The translations under genes were made by a program, and so were the position numbers. Below, piece by piece: positions 1 through 8,191 of a DNA stretch of 64,000 bases (the first letter of the stretch is position 1; each line of letters opens with the position of its first letter). This DNA is from Paenibacillus tepidiphilus (lineage in GTDB: Bacteria > Bacillota > Bacilli > Paenibacillales > Paenibacillaceae), in assembly GCF_008635795.1 (NCBI RefSeq), contig NZ_VWRQ01000012.1:62001-126000 (forward strand), in the 5' to 3' direction. Below the pieces are notes generated by a model. The model searched no databases. It was not told the origin of the DNA and saw nothing but the letters and a program-made list of their open reading frames with translations.

Positions 1-1191
1 GACCGGCAGCGTGTAATCCGCTCAGCGGTGCTCAGCGAGCAGCGGTATATGGCTTTGTTCGAACATAATCCGGACATGGTCGTCTGCTTTGATCCGTTTC
101 GCCGTAAGGTGGTCAGTGTAAATCCTTCTTTACAAAAGCTGACCGGTTACAACAGGGATGAATTAGGTGATTTCAGCAAAATTCTCGTTCGGCCGCATGA
201 TCAATTGGCACTGAAAGCAGCAATTCAGCGGGCGGCGAAGGGGCAATCCGCAAAGCTTGAGCTTTCCGTGCTGACTAAGGCCGGTGAAACCATGATTTGC
301 AGCGCAACGGTCTTCCCCCTGATCAACAGCGACCAGCGTCTCGTGTATATCGTCGCCGAGAACATCAGCGAACTCGCTAAGTATCAGCAGGAGCTTATCG
401 TCGCCAAGGAAGCCGCTGAAAGCGCCGCCCGGATCAAGAGTGAATTCATGGCCACAATGAGCCATGAAATACGTACACCGCTCAACGGTATCATCGGAAT
501 CAATCAGCTCCTCGCTGAAGAGATCCGCGATCCGGAGCATCAGGAGCTGCTGCAGCTGCAGAACAGCAGCAGTCATGCCCTGCTGCATGTCATGGACGAT
601 ATTCTGGACATCTCCCGCCTGGAGGCGAACGGCTTGCGGCTGCACGAGGAGCCCTTTTGCCTGTCACAGCTGCTGCAGGAGAGTATGAATCTGTTTGAAG
701 CTATTGCCAAAGATAAATCGCTCGGCTTTACGCTGCATACGGAAGGTCAGCTCCCTGAGCATCTTATGGGCGATGTAGCCCGCATCCGGCAGATTCTGGT
801 CAATTTGATCGGTAATGCCGTCAAATTCACGGAATCCGGTCATATCGGGGTGTCCGTACGGCATCTAACCGGCGACTCCGGAAAGGCGGACCTGCAGTTC
901 CAGATTACGGATACGGGCATCGGCATTGCGCCGGACAAGCTGCCGCTGCTGTTCCAGCCGTTCTCCCAGCTGGATGCGGCTCATAACCGGAAGTACAACG
1001 GCACCGGTCTGGGCCTGGCGATCTGCCGCAAGCTGGTGGAGCTGATGAACGGCGGAATCACAGCGGAGCCGGCGGAGGAAGGCGGGATGATTTTTACTTT
1101 TACCGTGAAGCTGCAGGTTTGTCCGGCAGAAGCACACTCTGAACCCGCTGCAGCGGGAAGCGGAAGCCGGCTTGCGACGGAGGCGGTGTGA
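1..1191 (+). CDS. PAS-domain sensor histidine kinase, 5' end cut by window edge
   Basis: The reading frame is open to base 1, so the N-terminus lies outside the window; a GTG at 28 is only an internal candidate start. The visible part begins with a PAS domain (the [10 protein letters not shown] region, about bases 40-390), then a short coiled linker and a HisKA domain whose H-box reads [13 protein letters not shown] with the phospho-accepting His codon at 463-465. The HATPase domain follows, with an N-box ([17 protein letters not shown]), the G1 motif DTGIGI and the G2 motif [12 protein letters not shown]. No receiver domain follows the kinase core, so it is not a C-terminal hybrid. It should autophosphorylate and pass phosphate to a response regulator that is not in this window. 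No membrane segment is visible in the part present. Confidence 0.9.
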   Translation, partial: DRQRVIRSAVLSEQRYMALFEHNPDMVVCFDPFRRKVVSVNPSLQKLTGYNRDELGDFSKILVRPHDQLALKAAIQRAAKGQSAKLELSVLTKAGETMICSATVFPLINSDQRLVYIVAENISELAKYQQELIVAKEAAESAARIKSEFMATMSHEIRTPLNGIIGINQLLAEEIRDPEHQELLQLQNSSSHALLHVMDDILDISRLEANGLRLHEEPFCLSQLLQESMNLFEAIAKDKSLGFTLHTEGQLPEHLMGDVARIRQILVNLIGNAVKFTESGHIGVSVRHLTGDSGKADLQFQITDTGIGIAPDKLPLLFQPFSQLDAAHNRKYNGTGLGLAICRKLVELMNGGITAEPAEEGGMIFTFTVKLQVCPAEAHSEPAAAGSGSRLATEAV

Positions 1192-1198
1192 GAGAGGT

Positions 1199-1228
1199 TT
1201 GCCAAAATGCGAAGTTTAATTATATAAT
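1199..1228 (+). promoter_or_regulatory. candidate sigma-A promoter for bdbDC
   Basis: A TTGCCA hexamer at 1199-1204 lies 18 bp upstream of a perfect TATAAT at 1223-1228. It sits just after the kinase stop codon and 56 bp before the bdbD start, so bdbDC probably has its own transcript. The -35 is only a partial match. Confidence 0.5.
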
Positions 1229-1284
1229 TTCGAAAGGAAGTGATTTTAATTTAGCGGTCCAACCGGACAGAAAGGAACTCTCAC

Positions 1285-2037
1285 TTGAGCACAAACAAAC
1301 GAAAAGGCCCTGCGCTTTCCCAAATGAGCAAACAAGAGAACCGCAAAGCCGAGCTGGAGAAACAGAAGCAGAAAACGAGATTTCTGATCATCGGTACGAT
1401 CGCACTGGTCGTTATCATTTTCGTGGGCCTGGGTATGCTTGCCGCCCAGGATAAACCGTCGGCAGCCACAAACGAGCCGGTCGAATTCAACTACAGTGAG
1501 ATGCCAAGACTCGGAAGTGAGGACGCACCGGTCAAGCTTGTTGAATTCGGCGATTTCAAATGCCCGGCCTGCGCCGATTTTGCCGGAGTCATCAAGCCGC
1601 AGATTGTACAGGAATACATTGATCAGAACAAAGCCGCCCTTTATTTTGCCAATATGGCCTTTGTCGGTACGGATTCGAAGACGGCTTCACTTGCCGCATT
1701 GTCGGTATACCATCAGAACAGCGATGCCTTCTGGACGTACTATGACGCCTTGTATGCGAACCAGGGAGATGAGAATGAGAGCTGGGCTACACCAGAATTC
1801 CTGATCAGCCTGGCCCAGCAGGAGAAGCTGGACATTGATTATGAGCTTCTGCGCAAAGATATCGAAGACCAGACGTATCTGGACGAACTCAACAGAGACA
1901 TGGCATTGGCAGAAGATTCCGGAGTCACCTCGACACCCTCGCTGTTTGTTAACGGGGTGAAGCTGGCAGAGCCGTTCAACATCCAGGCTATTGATGCCCA
2001 GATCACAGCTGCCACCGAAGCGGTGAGCGCCGAGTGA
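1285..2037 (+). CDS. bdbD: membrane-anchored DsbA-like thiol-disulfide oxidoreductase (BdbD)
   Basis: BdbD-type extracytoplasmic thiol oxidase that introduces disulfides into exported proteins. A charged N-terminus is followed by one membrane anchor (about residues 33-53), then a thioredoxin-like DsbA fold. The active site is C93-P-A-C96 in the stretch EFGDFKCPACADF, and the conserved cis-proline loop is T217-P218. The 250 aa length fits the family. Translation most likely begins at TTG 1285, which has AAAGGA at 1271-1276; the next in-frame ATG lacks a comparable site. It overlaps bdbC by 4 bp, matching the B. subtilis bdbDC pair in which BdbC reoxidises BdbD. Confidence 0.9.
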   Translation: MSTNKRKGPALSQMSKQENRKAELEKQKQKTRFLIIGTIALVVIIFVGLGMLAAQDKPSAATNEPVEFNYSEMPRLGSEDAPVKLVEFGDFKCPACADFAGVIKPQIVQEYIDQNKAALYFANMAFVGTDSKTASLAALSVYHQNSDAFWTYYDALYANQGDENESWATPEFLISLAQQEKLDIDYELLRKDIEDQTYLDELNRDMALAEDSGVTSTPSLFVNGVKLAEPFNIQAIDAQITAATEAVSAE

Positions 2038-2477
2038 GCTCATTTGCCGCATTCTGCAGACGGAACTGCCTGTATCTGGCCTGGTTTGTATCTATAGTTG
2101 CGGTGGCGGGGAGCCTTTATCTCAGCGAGGTTCTGAAATATGAGCCGTGCAAGCTTTGCTGGTTTCAGCGGATCTTTATGTACCCCCAGCTATTCCTGCT
2201 CGGCATAGCGACCTACCGGGGCGATAAACGCATTATCCCTTATGTGCTGCCGCTCAGTCTGATCGGGGGAAGTATTTCGATCTTTCATTATGCCGAGCAG
2301 AAGATCCCGGCGCTGAGCCGTGTGGCTTCTTGTACGGTCGGAGTCCCCTGCAATACGGATTACCTGAACTTTTTCGGCTTCATCACCATTCCGCTGCTGG
2401 CTCTCATAGCCTTTGCACTGATTGCGATTTTGCTCTGGACCGGACGTAAAGAGAATGATGCGGATCCGGAGCAATAA
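2034..2477 (+). CDS. bdbC: disulfide bond formation protein BdbC (DsbB family)
   Basis: Quinone-linked membrane oxidase that regenerates oxidised BdbD. The protein has 147 aa with four predicted membrane segments and the two cysteine pairs of the DsbB/BdbC family: C39-K-L-C42 at the start of the second helix, and C100 with C106 in the extracytoplasmic loop. The GTG start lies inside the bdbD stop region (GTGA overlap), so translation is probably coupled. There is no sign of disruption. Confidence 0.9.
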   Translation: MSSFAAFCRRNCLYLAWFVSIVAVAGSLYLSEVLKYEPCKLCWFQRIFMYPQLFLLGIATYRGDKRIIPYVLPLSLIGGSISIFHYAEQKIPALSRVASCTVGVPCNTDYLNFFGFITIPLLALIAFALIAILLWTGRKENDADPEQ

Positions 2478-2524
2478 TGCAGCCGGCAGCATGGTTTGAA
2501 ATCCATTAATTATTGTCACAATTC

Positions 2525-2625
2525 ACATCCAAAACACTCAAAAAACACGGGAAAATGGGATAATACGCGAGAATGAAAGAGCTTGCTGCCCCCTGTGATG
2601 GAATTGAGTGTTTTGGATGTTTTTT
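2525..2625 (+). terminator. long inverted repeat downstream of bdbC, possible terminator
   Basis: Bases 2525-2541 are perfectly complementary to 2604-2620 (17 bp, one arm reading ACATCCAAAACACTCAA), with a 62-nt loop and T residues directly after the right arm. This could end the bdbDC transcript, but the loop is unusually long for a simple terminator. See findings. Confidence 0.4.
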
Positions 2626-2703
2626 CATTTCTTTTCATGACTTTCAGCGCTTTACTGGAAGGGGTTTGTAGACTAATATTAGACCTTGTGAGAAGTTGAA
2701 TAC

Positions 2704-2850
2704 GCGCTGAATTTTCCGCAGGAAAAACGGGGGAACCAAACTTGGCGAATGACGCCAAAGGGGTGAATCGGAGCGGGTCTTACTATCAAGACCTCCCGCG
2801 ACCGTAGGGCTACCACAGCCCGAATCCGCCAGCTAACCTCGTAAGCAACA
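2704..2850 (+). ncRNA. c-di-AMP riboswitch (ydaO-yuaA class)
   Basis: The conserved blocks of the ydaO-type aptamer occur in order: GGGGGAACC near 2730, GGGGTGAATCGG near 2760, ACCGTAGGGCTACC near 2800, then CCGAATCCGCCAGCTAACC and CTCGTAAGC at 2819-2846. In this class c-di-AMP binding favours termination. A terminator hairpin follows at 2872-2907 and the gene behind it is a KimA-type potassium importer, a textbook target. End coordinates are approximate because the closing helix was drawn by eye. Confidence 0.93.
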
Positions 2851-2871
2851 GTGGGATAGTGACGATGCTCT

Positions 2872-2907
2872 TAAGCATGCGGTTCATATCCGTATGCTTA
2901 TTTTGTT
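2872..2907 (+). terminator. riboswitch expression-platform terminator
   Basis: TAAGCATGCGG at 2872-2882 pairs with CCGTATGCTTA at 2890-2900 (one G-U pair), followed by TTTTGTT. It lies 22 bp after the c-di-AMP aptamer and 80 bp before kimA, so it is the likely off-switch. Confidence 0.8.
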
Positions 2908-2987
2908 GCCTGCATTTATGAAACCTGCTATGAAAACAGCGCAAGGTATGACCGTTCAACTCACCCAGAAAGGAACTGTTATCAACA

Positions 2988-4805
2988 ATGGTAAGCAAGG
3001 TAAAACGACTGCTGATCGGGCGTCCGATGAAGTCGAATGAACTCGATCACGAAAAGTTATCCAAGGTGAAAGCACTGGCTGTTCTTTCTTCCGACGCACT
3101 CTCGTCAGTAGCCTACGGAACGGAACAAATTCTGATTGTGCTGATGGCTGCAGGCTTTACAGCCATTTGGTACTCACTGCCCATTGCATTGGCCGTATTA
3201 TTCTTGCTGGCTATACTGATCCTTTCCTACCGCCAGACCATCTTTGCCTATCCGCAGGGCGGAGGCGCTTATATTGTTGCTAAAACCAATCTGGGTGTGC
3301 CTACAGGTCTGCTCGCCGGCGGCTCGCTGCTGGTCGATTACATTCTGACCGTCGCGGTAAGTGCATCTGCCGGTACGGATGCGATTACGTCGGCTTTTCC
3401 AAGTCTGCATGATCACACCGTGCTGATCGCCGTGGCAGTCATTGTCTTCCTGACGATCATCAACCTGCGCGGGGTAACCGAGTCGGCATCCTTTATCGCG
3501 ATTCCAGTATACTTATTTGTATTTTCCATATTTGTGCTCATTGTCTCCGGTATAATCAAGTACGCAACCGGCGGAGCGCATGCCGATGTGCCTGAGTTCG
3601 GCAGCGCCGTCTCCAATGTCAGCCTGTTTCTGCTCTTGAAGGCCTTCAGCTCGGGCTGCTCGGCCCTTACCGGGGTTGAAGCGGTATCGAATGCCATTCC
3701 GAACTTCAAGGCGCCGGCCGAGAGAAATGCCGCCAAGACGCTGCTCATGATGGGCGTTATTCTGGGCCTGATGTTCACGGGGATTACGCTGCTGGCTTAC
3801 TGGTACGGTGTAACTCCCAACGAGAAGGCAACTGTCATCTCGCAAATTGCCGAAGCCACGTTCGGCCGCGGCTGGATCTACTTCTTCATTCAGGGAGTCA
3901 CGGCTGTTATCCTGTTCCTGGCTGCGAATACCGCATATTCAGCCTTCCCGCTGCTGGCCTTTATGTTCGCCAAAGACAAATATCTGCCGCATGCGTTCAT
4001 GGTGCGCGGTGACCGGCTGGGCTTCTCGAACGGAATTATCTTTCTCGGCGTGTTGTCGGCTGTGCTCGTTGCCGCTTTTCACGGGAATACAGAGGGCCTG
4101 ATCCCGCTCTATGCCGTCGGCGTATTTATTCCGTTCACGTTGTCGCAGCTGGGGATGATGATTCACTGGTTTAAGGAGAAGCCGAAGGGCTGGCAGGGCA
4201 AGTTCACAGTGAATACCATCGGGATGCTGACGACGCTGACCATTACGATGATCTTCATTATCACCAAATTCACCAGTGTATGGATGGCATTCATCTTCCT
4301 GCCTGTCGTCATGTTCATGTTCCACCGGATTCACAAGCACTATCTGAACACTGCGGATCAGCTGCGGATTTGTCCGGCTACCGATAAGCCTTGCATTAAA
4401 GGCAGTACCGTTGTAGTGCCGGTGTCAGGCGTAACGAGAGCCGTGCTGCATTCGATCAGCTATGCCAAATCGCTTACCGATAATGTGGTCGCAGTGTATG
4501 TCGGCTTCGACGAGGACGAGATCCACAAGATGGAGCAGAAGTGGGAAGAATGGAACCCCGGTGTCAGATTGATCGTGCTGCGCTCCAGATACCGCAGCGT
4601 GCTGCGGCCGCTGGTCAAATTCATCGACACCGTAGAATGGAAGACCGCTTCGACGGATCACATTACCATCCTGATTCCGCAGTTTATTACGAAGCATTGG
4701 TGGCAGGCCGTGCTGCATAATCAGACCAGCCTGTTCATCCGCTCTTATCTGATGAATCAAAAGGATATAGTCGTGGCTACCGTGCCTTATCATCTTCATA
4801 AGTAA
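2988..4805 (+). CDS. kimA: KimA-type high-affinity potassium importer (APC superfamily)
   Basis: A 605 aa APC-superfamily permease with about twelve membrane helices in the first 440 residues and a soluble C-terminal domain of about 150 residues (after LRICPATDKPCIKGSTVVVPVSG). Length, domain layout and the c-di-AMP riboswitch upstream all fit B. subtilis KimA (formerly YdaO), a proton-coupled potassium importer whose synthesis and activity are inhibited by c-di-AMP. The early stretch LSSDALSSVAYGTEQI is typical of the family. The start is ATG 2988 with AGAAAGGA at 2968-2975. A strong terminator follows at 4827, so the gene is monocistronic. Confidence 0.9.
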   Translation: MVSKVKRLLIGRPMKSNELDHEKLSKVKALAVLSSDALSSVAYGTEQILIVLMAAGFTAIWYSLPIALAVLFLLAILILSYRQTIFAYPQGGGAYIVAKTNLGVPTGLLAGGSLLVDYILTVAVSASAGTDAITSAFPSLHDHTVLIAVAVIVFLTIINLRGVTESASFIAIPVYLFVFSIFVLIVSGIIKYATGGAHADVPEFGSAVSNVSLFLLLKAFSSGCSALTGVEAVSNAIPNFKAPAERNAAKTLLMMGVILGLMFTGITLLAYWYGVTPNEKATVISQIAEATFGRGWIYFFIQGVTAVILFLAANTAYSAFPLLAFMFAKDKYLPHAFMVRGDRLGFSNGIIFLGVLSAVLVAAFHGNTEGLIPLYAVGVFIPFTLSQLGMMIHWFKEKPKGWQGKFTVNTIGMLTTLTITMIFIITKFTSVWMAFIFLPVVMFMFHRIHKHYLNTADQLRICPATDKPCIKGSTVVVPVSGVTRAVLHSISYAKSLTDNVVAVYVGFDEDEIHKMEQKWEEWNPGVRLIVLRSRYRSVLRPLVKFIDTVEWKTASTDHITILIPQFITKHWWQAVLHNQTSLFIRSYLMNQKDIVVATVPYHLHK

Positions 4806-4826
4806 CAACGATAATAAAACCCTTGT

Positions 4827-4866
4827 AAAGCCCGTCAACCTTAAATGGCCGGCGGGCTTTTTTATT
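4827..4866 (+). terminator. rho-independent terminator of kimA
   Basis: AAAGCCCG pairs with CGGGCTTT, followed by a T-rich tail. A near-copy of this hairpin and loop occurs at 7094-7130. Confidence 0.85.
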
Positions 4867-4915
4867 TTCATAAAAATCATGGTAAACTTTAGGGAAATAA
4901 ACTGGAGGGATGGAT

Positions 4916-5461
4916 ATGCGTAAGTGTACTTTAACTTTACTGTTTCTAGTTATACTACTTACTGCTTGCGGATCTTCAGAGGGCGGGTTTACCACGAAAG
5001 ATTTAGCTATAAAAAAGGTGAGTGATGATAAAGCGGTTGTTAGATATGGAATGAGTCGTGTTGATGCGGAAAATGTTCTAGGTGAAGAGGAGGGGACTGA
5101 GAGCGGGTATTCAATCTCGTATAGCTCAGGCGTAAGTGTTATGTACCGAGAGGATAAAGTAGCAGGCATTTATTTGACCGAAGAATCGGAAGATACTTAT
5201 GAGACGGTCGATGGTTTAAGTATTGGAATGATTAAGGATGAAGTTAAGAAGATTTATGGGGATAATTATCTATATGATCATGGGAATAACCTGGATTATG
5301 CTTACGATTCAGACAGAGGGCAGTTCTTAAAAGAAACAGAGTGGGCTAAAAAGTTTGAGGATGACACAAGGATTTATTTAATCTCAGTTATATTTGATGG
5401 TAAAGGATATGCACGTACTATTATGCTAACAGATAGGCAGATGGCGTTAACTTTTAGATGA
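4916..5461 (+). CDS. small putative lipoprotein, unknown function
   Basis: 181 aa with a short lipoprotein signal: positively charged start (MRKCTLT), hydrophobic stretch and lipobox LLTAC ahead of GSSEGG. The mature part is acidic and contains two similar segments (VVRYGMSRVDAENVLGEE and GLSIGMIKDEVKKIYGDN), which suggest a repeated fold like that of SmpA/BamE-type or DUF4309-type lipoproteins; I do not assign a family. ATG 4916 is preferred over ATG 4910 because GGAGGG at 4904-4909 abuts the latter. Codon use is more AT-rich than in neighbouring genes, hinting at acquisition. It is flanked by terminators on both sides. Confidence 0.75.
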   Translation: MRKCTLTLLFLVILLTACGSSEGGFTTKDLAIKKVSDDKAVVRYGMSRVDAENVLGEEEGTESGYSISYSSGVSVMYREDKVAGIYLTEESEDTYETVDGLSIGMIKDEVKKIYGDNYLYDHGNNLDYAYDSDRGQFLKETEWAKKFEDDTRIYLISVIFDGKGYARTIMLTDRQMALTFR

Positions 5462-5480
5462 AAGTTTAAAATAGAACTTA

Positions 5481-5519
5481 AAGAACCCGCCGGGCTTCGC
5501 CTGGCGGGTTCTTTTTTTT
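5481..5519 (+). terminator. rho-independent terminator
   Basis: AAGAACCCGCC pairs with GGCGGGTTCTT around a short loop, followed by a run of T. It ends the lipoprotein gene. Confidence 0.9.
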
Positions 5520-5897
5520 CCTAGTAGGTATGTTGTAATATTTCTTGTTGCTCAATAAAATAGTGGTTGTTTTTTCTGGTTCACGTAACGTCATTTACCT
5601 TAATGTGGTGTAAATTCAATTTGGAACAGGAACAATTCAAATTACTGATAGAACTTGTTGAGTGAGCTATGAAGCCTATGCTCGTAGCGCCTATCTCGAT
5701 GACTTCAGCTGGCTGCAGCCTGCCAGACGGACCGGGTACGCCGCCAGCCACCCGAATTCCTGCTTGCGCGTCTAATAGATAACCTTTTGCCAGGCATACA
5801 TAAACATGCCAGTGGAGGAATAAACTCAATATTGAATAACGAACATACGTTTGGTTATAATTCAAACAAATGTCCCCATGTTTCGGAGGCGATTCGG
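5520..5897 (+). other. intergenic stretch without a supported gene
   Basis: About 380 bp in which I see no convincing gene. The middle part (about 5690-5780) is GC-richer than its flanks and could be a degraded coding remnant. A minus-strand frame across it (5581-5910) has no ribosome site and no recognisable motif. Confidence 0.4.
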
Positions 5898-6092
5898 ATG
5901 AAAATGACAACAGGTCAGACCCTCGAGATCGTGTATCAAGAAAAAGCGACCAAGTTTACTCAGCGTATAATCAAGATCATTGGCGCCGGCCGGATCAGAG
6001 CAACATGCCAATCGACCGTTTCACCGCGGGTATTTCTCAACTCCGATGTTCTTGCCTGGCAGCCGATGGTGCAGCCGAAACGTTATGCTTGA
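5898..6092 (+). CDS. small WYL-like protein
   Basis: 64 aa starting MKMTTGQTLEIVYQ and ending in the LAWQP region. This resembles the short WYL-domain-like proteins found singly or in small operons in Paenibacillus (an SH3-like beta fold, often linked to nucleic-acid-sensing regulators). ATG 5898 is preceded by GGAGGCG at 5885-5891, which rules out the upstream in-frame ATG at 5787. It overlaps the next gene by 8 bp, so translation is probably coupled. The family call is by pattern recognition and is tentative. Confidence 0.6.
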   Translation: MKMTTGQTLEIVYQEKATKFTQRIIKIIGAGRIRATCQSTVSPRVFLNSDVLAWQPMVQPKRYA

Positions 6093-6384
6093 TGACACCT
6101 CACGAAAGCTGCTGAGGATCATCGTCCAGTTTCACAGCCACTTCAAACGGATGCCGAAACTGCCGGAGCTGCGGCGACTGAGCGGACGCCGGCCGGCACA
6201 GATAATCAAGGCGATGAAGGTGCTGGTTGCGGACCATTACATTGATTGGGATGCGTCTCGGCCGGTCGAGACGGCCTACATATTGGAGGGCTGGGAAAGA
6301 GACGCCCCATTTGATACACCGCAGCAGCATGGCTTACAGGGCGTCAGAGATAGCGGCAATATCGACTACTGGCTGTATTATTAG
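6085..6384 (+). CDS. small helix-turn-helix-like protein
   Basis: 99 aa starting MLDDTSRKLLRIIVQFH. The segment MPKLPELRRLSGRRPAQIIKAMKVLVADHYIDWD reads like a winged helix resembling the LexA N-terminal DNA-binding domain (helix, turn, recognition helix, wing). There is no catalytic or dimerisation part as in LexA. The start inside the preceding gene is chosen because similarity to helical DNA-binding proteins begins there; an upstream in-frame start at 5980 would only overlap the previous gene. A YolD-like fragment follows, a gene order I associate with UV-repair-linked modules in Paenibacillus. Confidence 0.6.
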   Translation: MLDDTSRKLLRIIVQFHSHFKRMPKLPELRRLSGRRPAQIIKAMKVLVADHYIDWDASRPVETAYILEGWERDAPFDTPQQHGLQGVRDSGNIDYWLYY

Positions 6385-6395
6385 GAGTAATTCAT

Positions 6396-6452
6396 ATGAC
6401 GAAACTGGACGGTAACGAGCGGCGAATAACAAAGATGGTCGTGAGCGCTTAA
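6396..6452 (+). pseudogene. truncated YolD-like reading frame
   Basis: An ATG with TAGGAG at 6382-6387 opens a frame reading MTKLDGNER then a short tail, ending in TAA after 18 codons. The opening (KL-GN, then KM about eight residues later) looks like the start of YolD-family proteins, which are about 100 aa. Translation stops where the family would continue, so this is probably a remnant. With so few residues, chance similarity cannot be excluded. Confidence 0.45.
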
Positions 6453-6497
6453 TAATCAGCTTAAAAGAGGCATCTTTAAAGTAGTCATCTGAATTTC

Positions 6498-6947
6498 CTA
6501 GGCTACTGGAATACCATCGGGTATTCCGTTAGCGAAGTAACCGTACACTGGAATGATTGAATTCCAATTAAAATGGTACTTATCCATTGCACTAGGAGAG
6601 GTTATGTGGCGCTTAACAACTTTCCTAGAGTCGTCTACATCAAGCCAGAAAACTTTACCTCCAGTAAACTCTGTTCTGAAAAGCCCAGTTCCTGGTTGGA
6701 TATTCAAACCATTTGGAATTGAATCTAAGCCAAAAGTTTCTCGAGGCTCTCCGGTAAAAAGTTTTTTGAAAAGAGTGTAATCAGTAATCCATCTTTTTTT
6801 ACCATTATCAATAAGGTAGATTTCTGCTCTACCAGGTGCCTGAACTAACCAACCGTTATAAGTTTGAAGCTCTCCTGTAAGCTGAAATGGCTGTATTGAA
6901 CGGTAATGACTGAACGTATTTCGGTGTCCATAATAATGTGCACACAT
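6498..6947 (-). CDS. orphan protein with two W/G/K-rich repeats
   Basis: 149 aa, on the opposite strand to its neighbours. The body shows two loosely similar units (around EIYLIDNGKKRWITDYTLF and around KVFWLDVDDSRKVVKRHI), each a strand pair with a charged turn. Motifs of this style recur in secreted or surface proteins of Bacillota, but no signal peptide is visible, so I give no function. ATG 6947 is preferred over 7004 because a GGGGGA ribosome site lies 7 bases upstream. Base composition is more AT-rich than in the flanking housekeeping genes. Confidence 0.65.
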   Translation of the reverse strand: MCAHYYGHRNTFSHYRSIQPFQLTGELQTYNGWLVQAPGRAEIYLIDNGKKRWITDYTLFKKLFTGEPRETFGLDSIPNGLNIQPGTGLFRTEFTGGKVFWLDVDDSRKVVKRHITSPSAMDKYHFNWNSIIPVYGYFANGIPDGIPVA

Positions 6948-6974
6948 TTGAATTCCCCCATTAAGAATAGTCGG

Positions 6975-7076
6975 ATGCCTATACTTATGATTAAGGCAGG
7001 GCAACTGATTGGGCAGGAGCCTAAAATGTTTTATTATAATCTGCGCACCGAGGAAAAGTTGTTAGAGATGATGTGA
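6975..7076 (+). pseudogene. 33-codon remnant of an unknown gene's 3' end
   Basis: The frame from ATG 6975 ends ...EPKMFYYNLRTEEKLLEMM before TGA 7074-7076 and is followed at once by a terminator-like hairpin (7094). It lacks a ribosome site and begins inside the upstream region of the minus-strand gene, so it reads like the surviving tail of a larger gene. The family is not recognised. Confidence 0.35.
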
Positions 7077-7093
7077 ATAAATAAGCACTGTTC

Positions 7094-7130
7094 AGCCCGT
7101 CAACCTTATCTGGTCGGCGGGCTATTTATT
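7094..7130 (+). terminator. terminator-like hairpin, near-copy of the kimA terminator
   Basis: AGCCCG pairs with CGGGCT around a loop that shares the string GTCAACCTTA with the terminator at 4827. The tail is ATTTATT rather than a clean T run. Confidence 0.6.
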
Positions 7131-7218
7131 GTGCAATCAGCAACGAGTGTCTGCAAAAGACATTAAAAAGTAAAATTTTTATCTCAATAAGTAACAAAAA
7201 ATGATAATAAAAGTTGAC

Positions 7219-7260
7219 CGAAAACGATTCTCAATATAAAGTAATTGATAATCAATATCA
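7219..7260 (+). promoter_or_regulatory. Fur box(es) upstream of the iron genes
   Basis: TGATAAT-C-AATATCA at 7246-7260 matches the 7-1-7 Fur consensus (TGATAAT-N-ATTATCA) at 13 of 14 arm positions. A weaker second copy lies at about 7219-7234. They sit 80-120 bp before the siderophore ATPase gene and imply iron repression by Fur. Confidence 0.8.
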
Positions 7261-7339
7261 TTGACGAGATCAGCGTAATACAGAGAATCTACTTTAAATG
7301 GCTTAATCCATTACATACATTTATTAAGGAGTGAAGGGC

Positions 7340-8146
7340 ATGTCGGAAAGATTGAACACTGAACAGCTCAGTATTGGTTATGCGGAGGCAACGATTGTCC
7401 AGGGGCTGAACCTGTCTCTTCCGACAGGGAAAATCACTGCGCTGGTGGGAGCGAACGGTTCCGGTAAATCGACTATCCTCAAGACGATGGCACGCATCAT
7501 GAAGCCGAAGAGCGGCAGCGTCATGCTGGATGGCAAATCGATCCACACTCTGTCGACCAAAGAAGTGGCGCGCCAGCTTGCCATCCTGCCGCAGAACCCG
7601 ACTGCTCCGGACGGGCTGACCGTCTCGGAGCTTGTGGGCTACGGCCGCTATCCGCACCAGAAGGGCTTCGGTACCATGACCCCTGAAGACCGCAAGATTA
7701 TCGAGAATGCGATTTCCGTAACCGGAATGGAGGAATTCCACGACCGGCCGATTGATCGTCTCTCCGGAGGGCAGCGCCAGCGTGCCTGGATCGCCATGGC
7801 CCTTGCCCAGCAGACGGACATCCTGTTCCTGGATGAGCCGACTACCTTCCTTGATATGGCTCATCAGTTGGAGGTGCTGCAGCTGCTGCAGAAGCTGAAC
7901 GAAGAGGAGGGGCGGACAATCGTGATGGTGGTCCATGACCTTAACCATGCTTCCCGCTATGCCCAGCATATGGTAGCCATTAAATCGGGTACTGTCATCA
8001 GTGAAGGAGCTCCGGCTCAAGTCATGACTCCCGCTGTCCTCCGCAAGGTGTTCGGTATTGAAGCCGATATTGTTCCCGACCCACGCACAGGCGTGCCGCT
8101 GTGCCTGCCTTATGAGCTTGCGGCATTTAAGGCTGCCGGACTGTAA
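7340..8146 (+). CDS. iron-siderophore ABC transporter ATP-binding protein (FecE/FhuC/YusV type)
   Basis: 268 aa ABC ATPase that should energise import of a ferric siderophore. Walker A is GANGSGKST, the Q-loop lies in LAILPQNP, the signature is LSGGQRQR, Walker B is ILFLDEPT followed by TFLDMAHQ (typical of the iron-siderophore ATPase subgroup), and the switch His is in [11 protein letters not shown] 7340 is chosen because AAGGAG at 7326-7331 is correctly spaced; GTG 7331 overlaps that site. Fur boxes lie upstream and a FhuF-like reductase gene downstream. No permease or binding protein gene is adjacent, so it must work with components encoded elsewhere. Confidence 0.9.
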   Translation: MSERLNTEQLSIGYAEATIVQGLNLSLPTGKITALVGANGSGKSTILKTMARIMKPKSGSVMLDGKSIHTLSTKEVARQLAILPQNPTAPDGLTVSELVGYGRYPHQKGFGTMTPEDRKIIENAISVTGMEEFHDRPIDRLSGGQRQRAWIAMALAQQTDILFLDEPTTFLDMAHQLEVLQLLQKLNEEEGRTIVMVVHDLNHASRYAQHMVAIKSGTVISEGAPAQVMTPAVLRKVFGIEADIVPDPRTGVPLCLPYELAAFKAAGL

Positions 8147-8191
8147 CAGCTCATCATGGATTATGCTTGGAGAACAGAGGAGGAGACAGCA

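Noticed and set aside
5581..5910. 109-codon minus-strand frame in the gap before the WYL-like gene
   Set aside because: No ribosome site, no motif, and composition changes along the frame. The GC-rich middle may be a decayed remnant but cannot be assigned.
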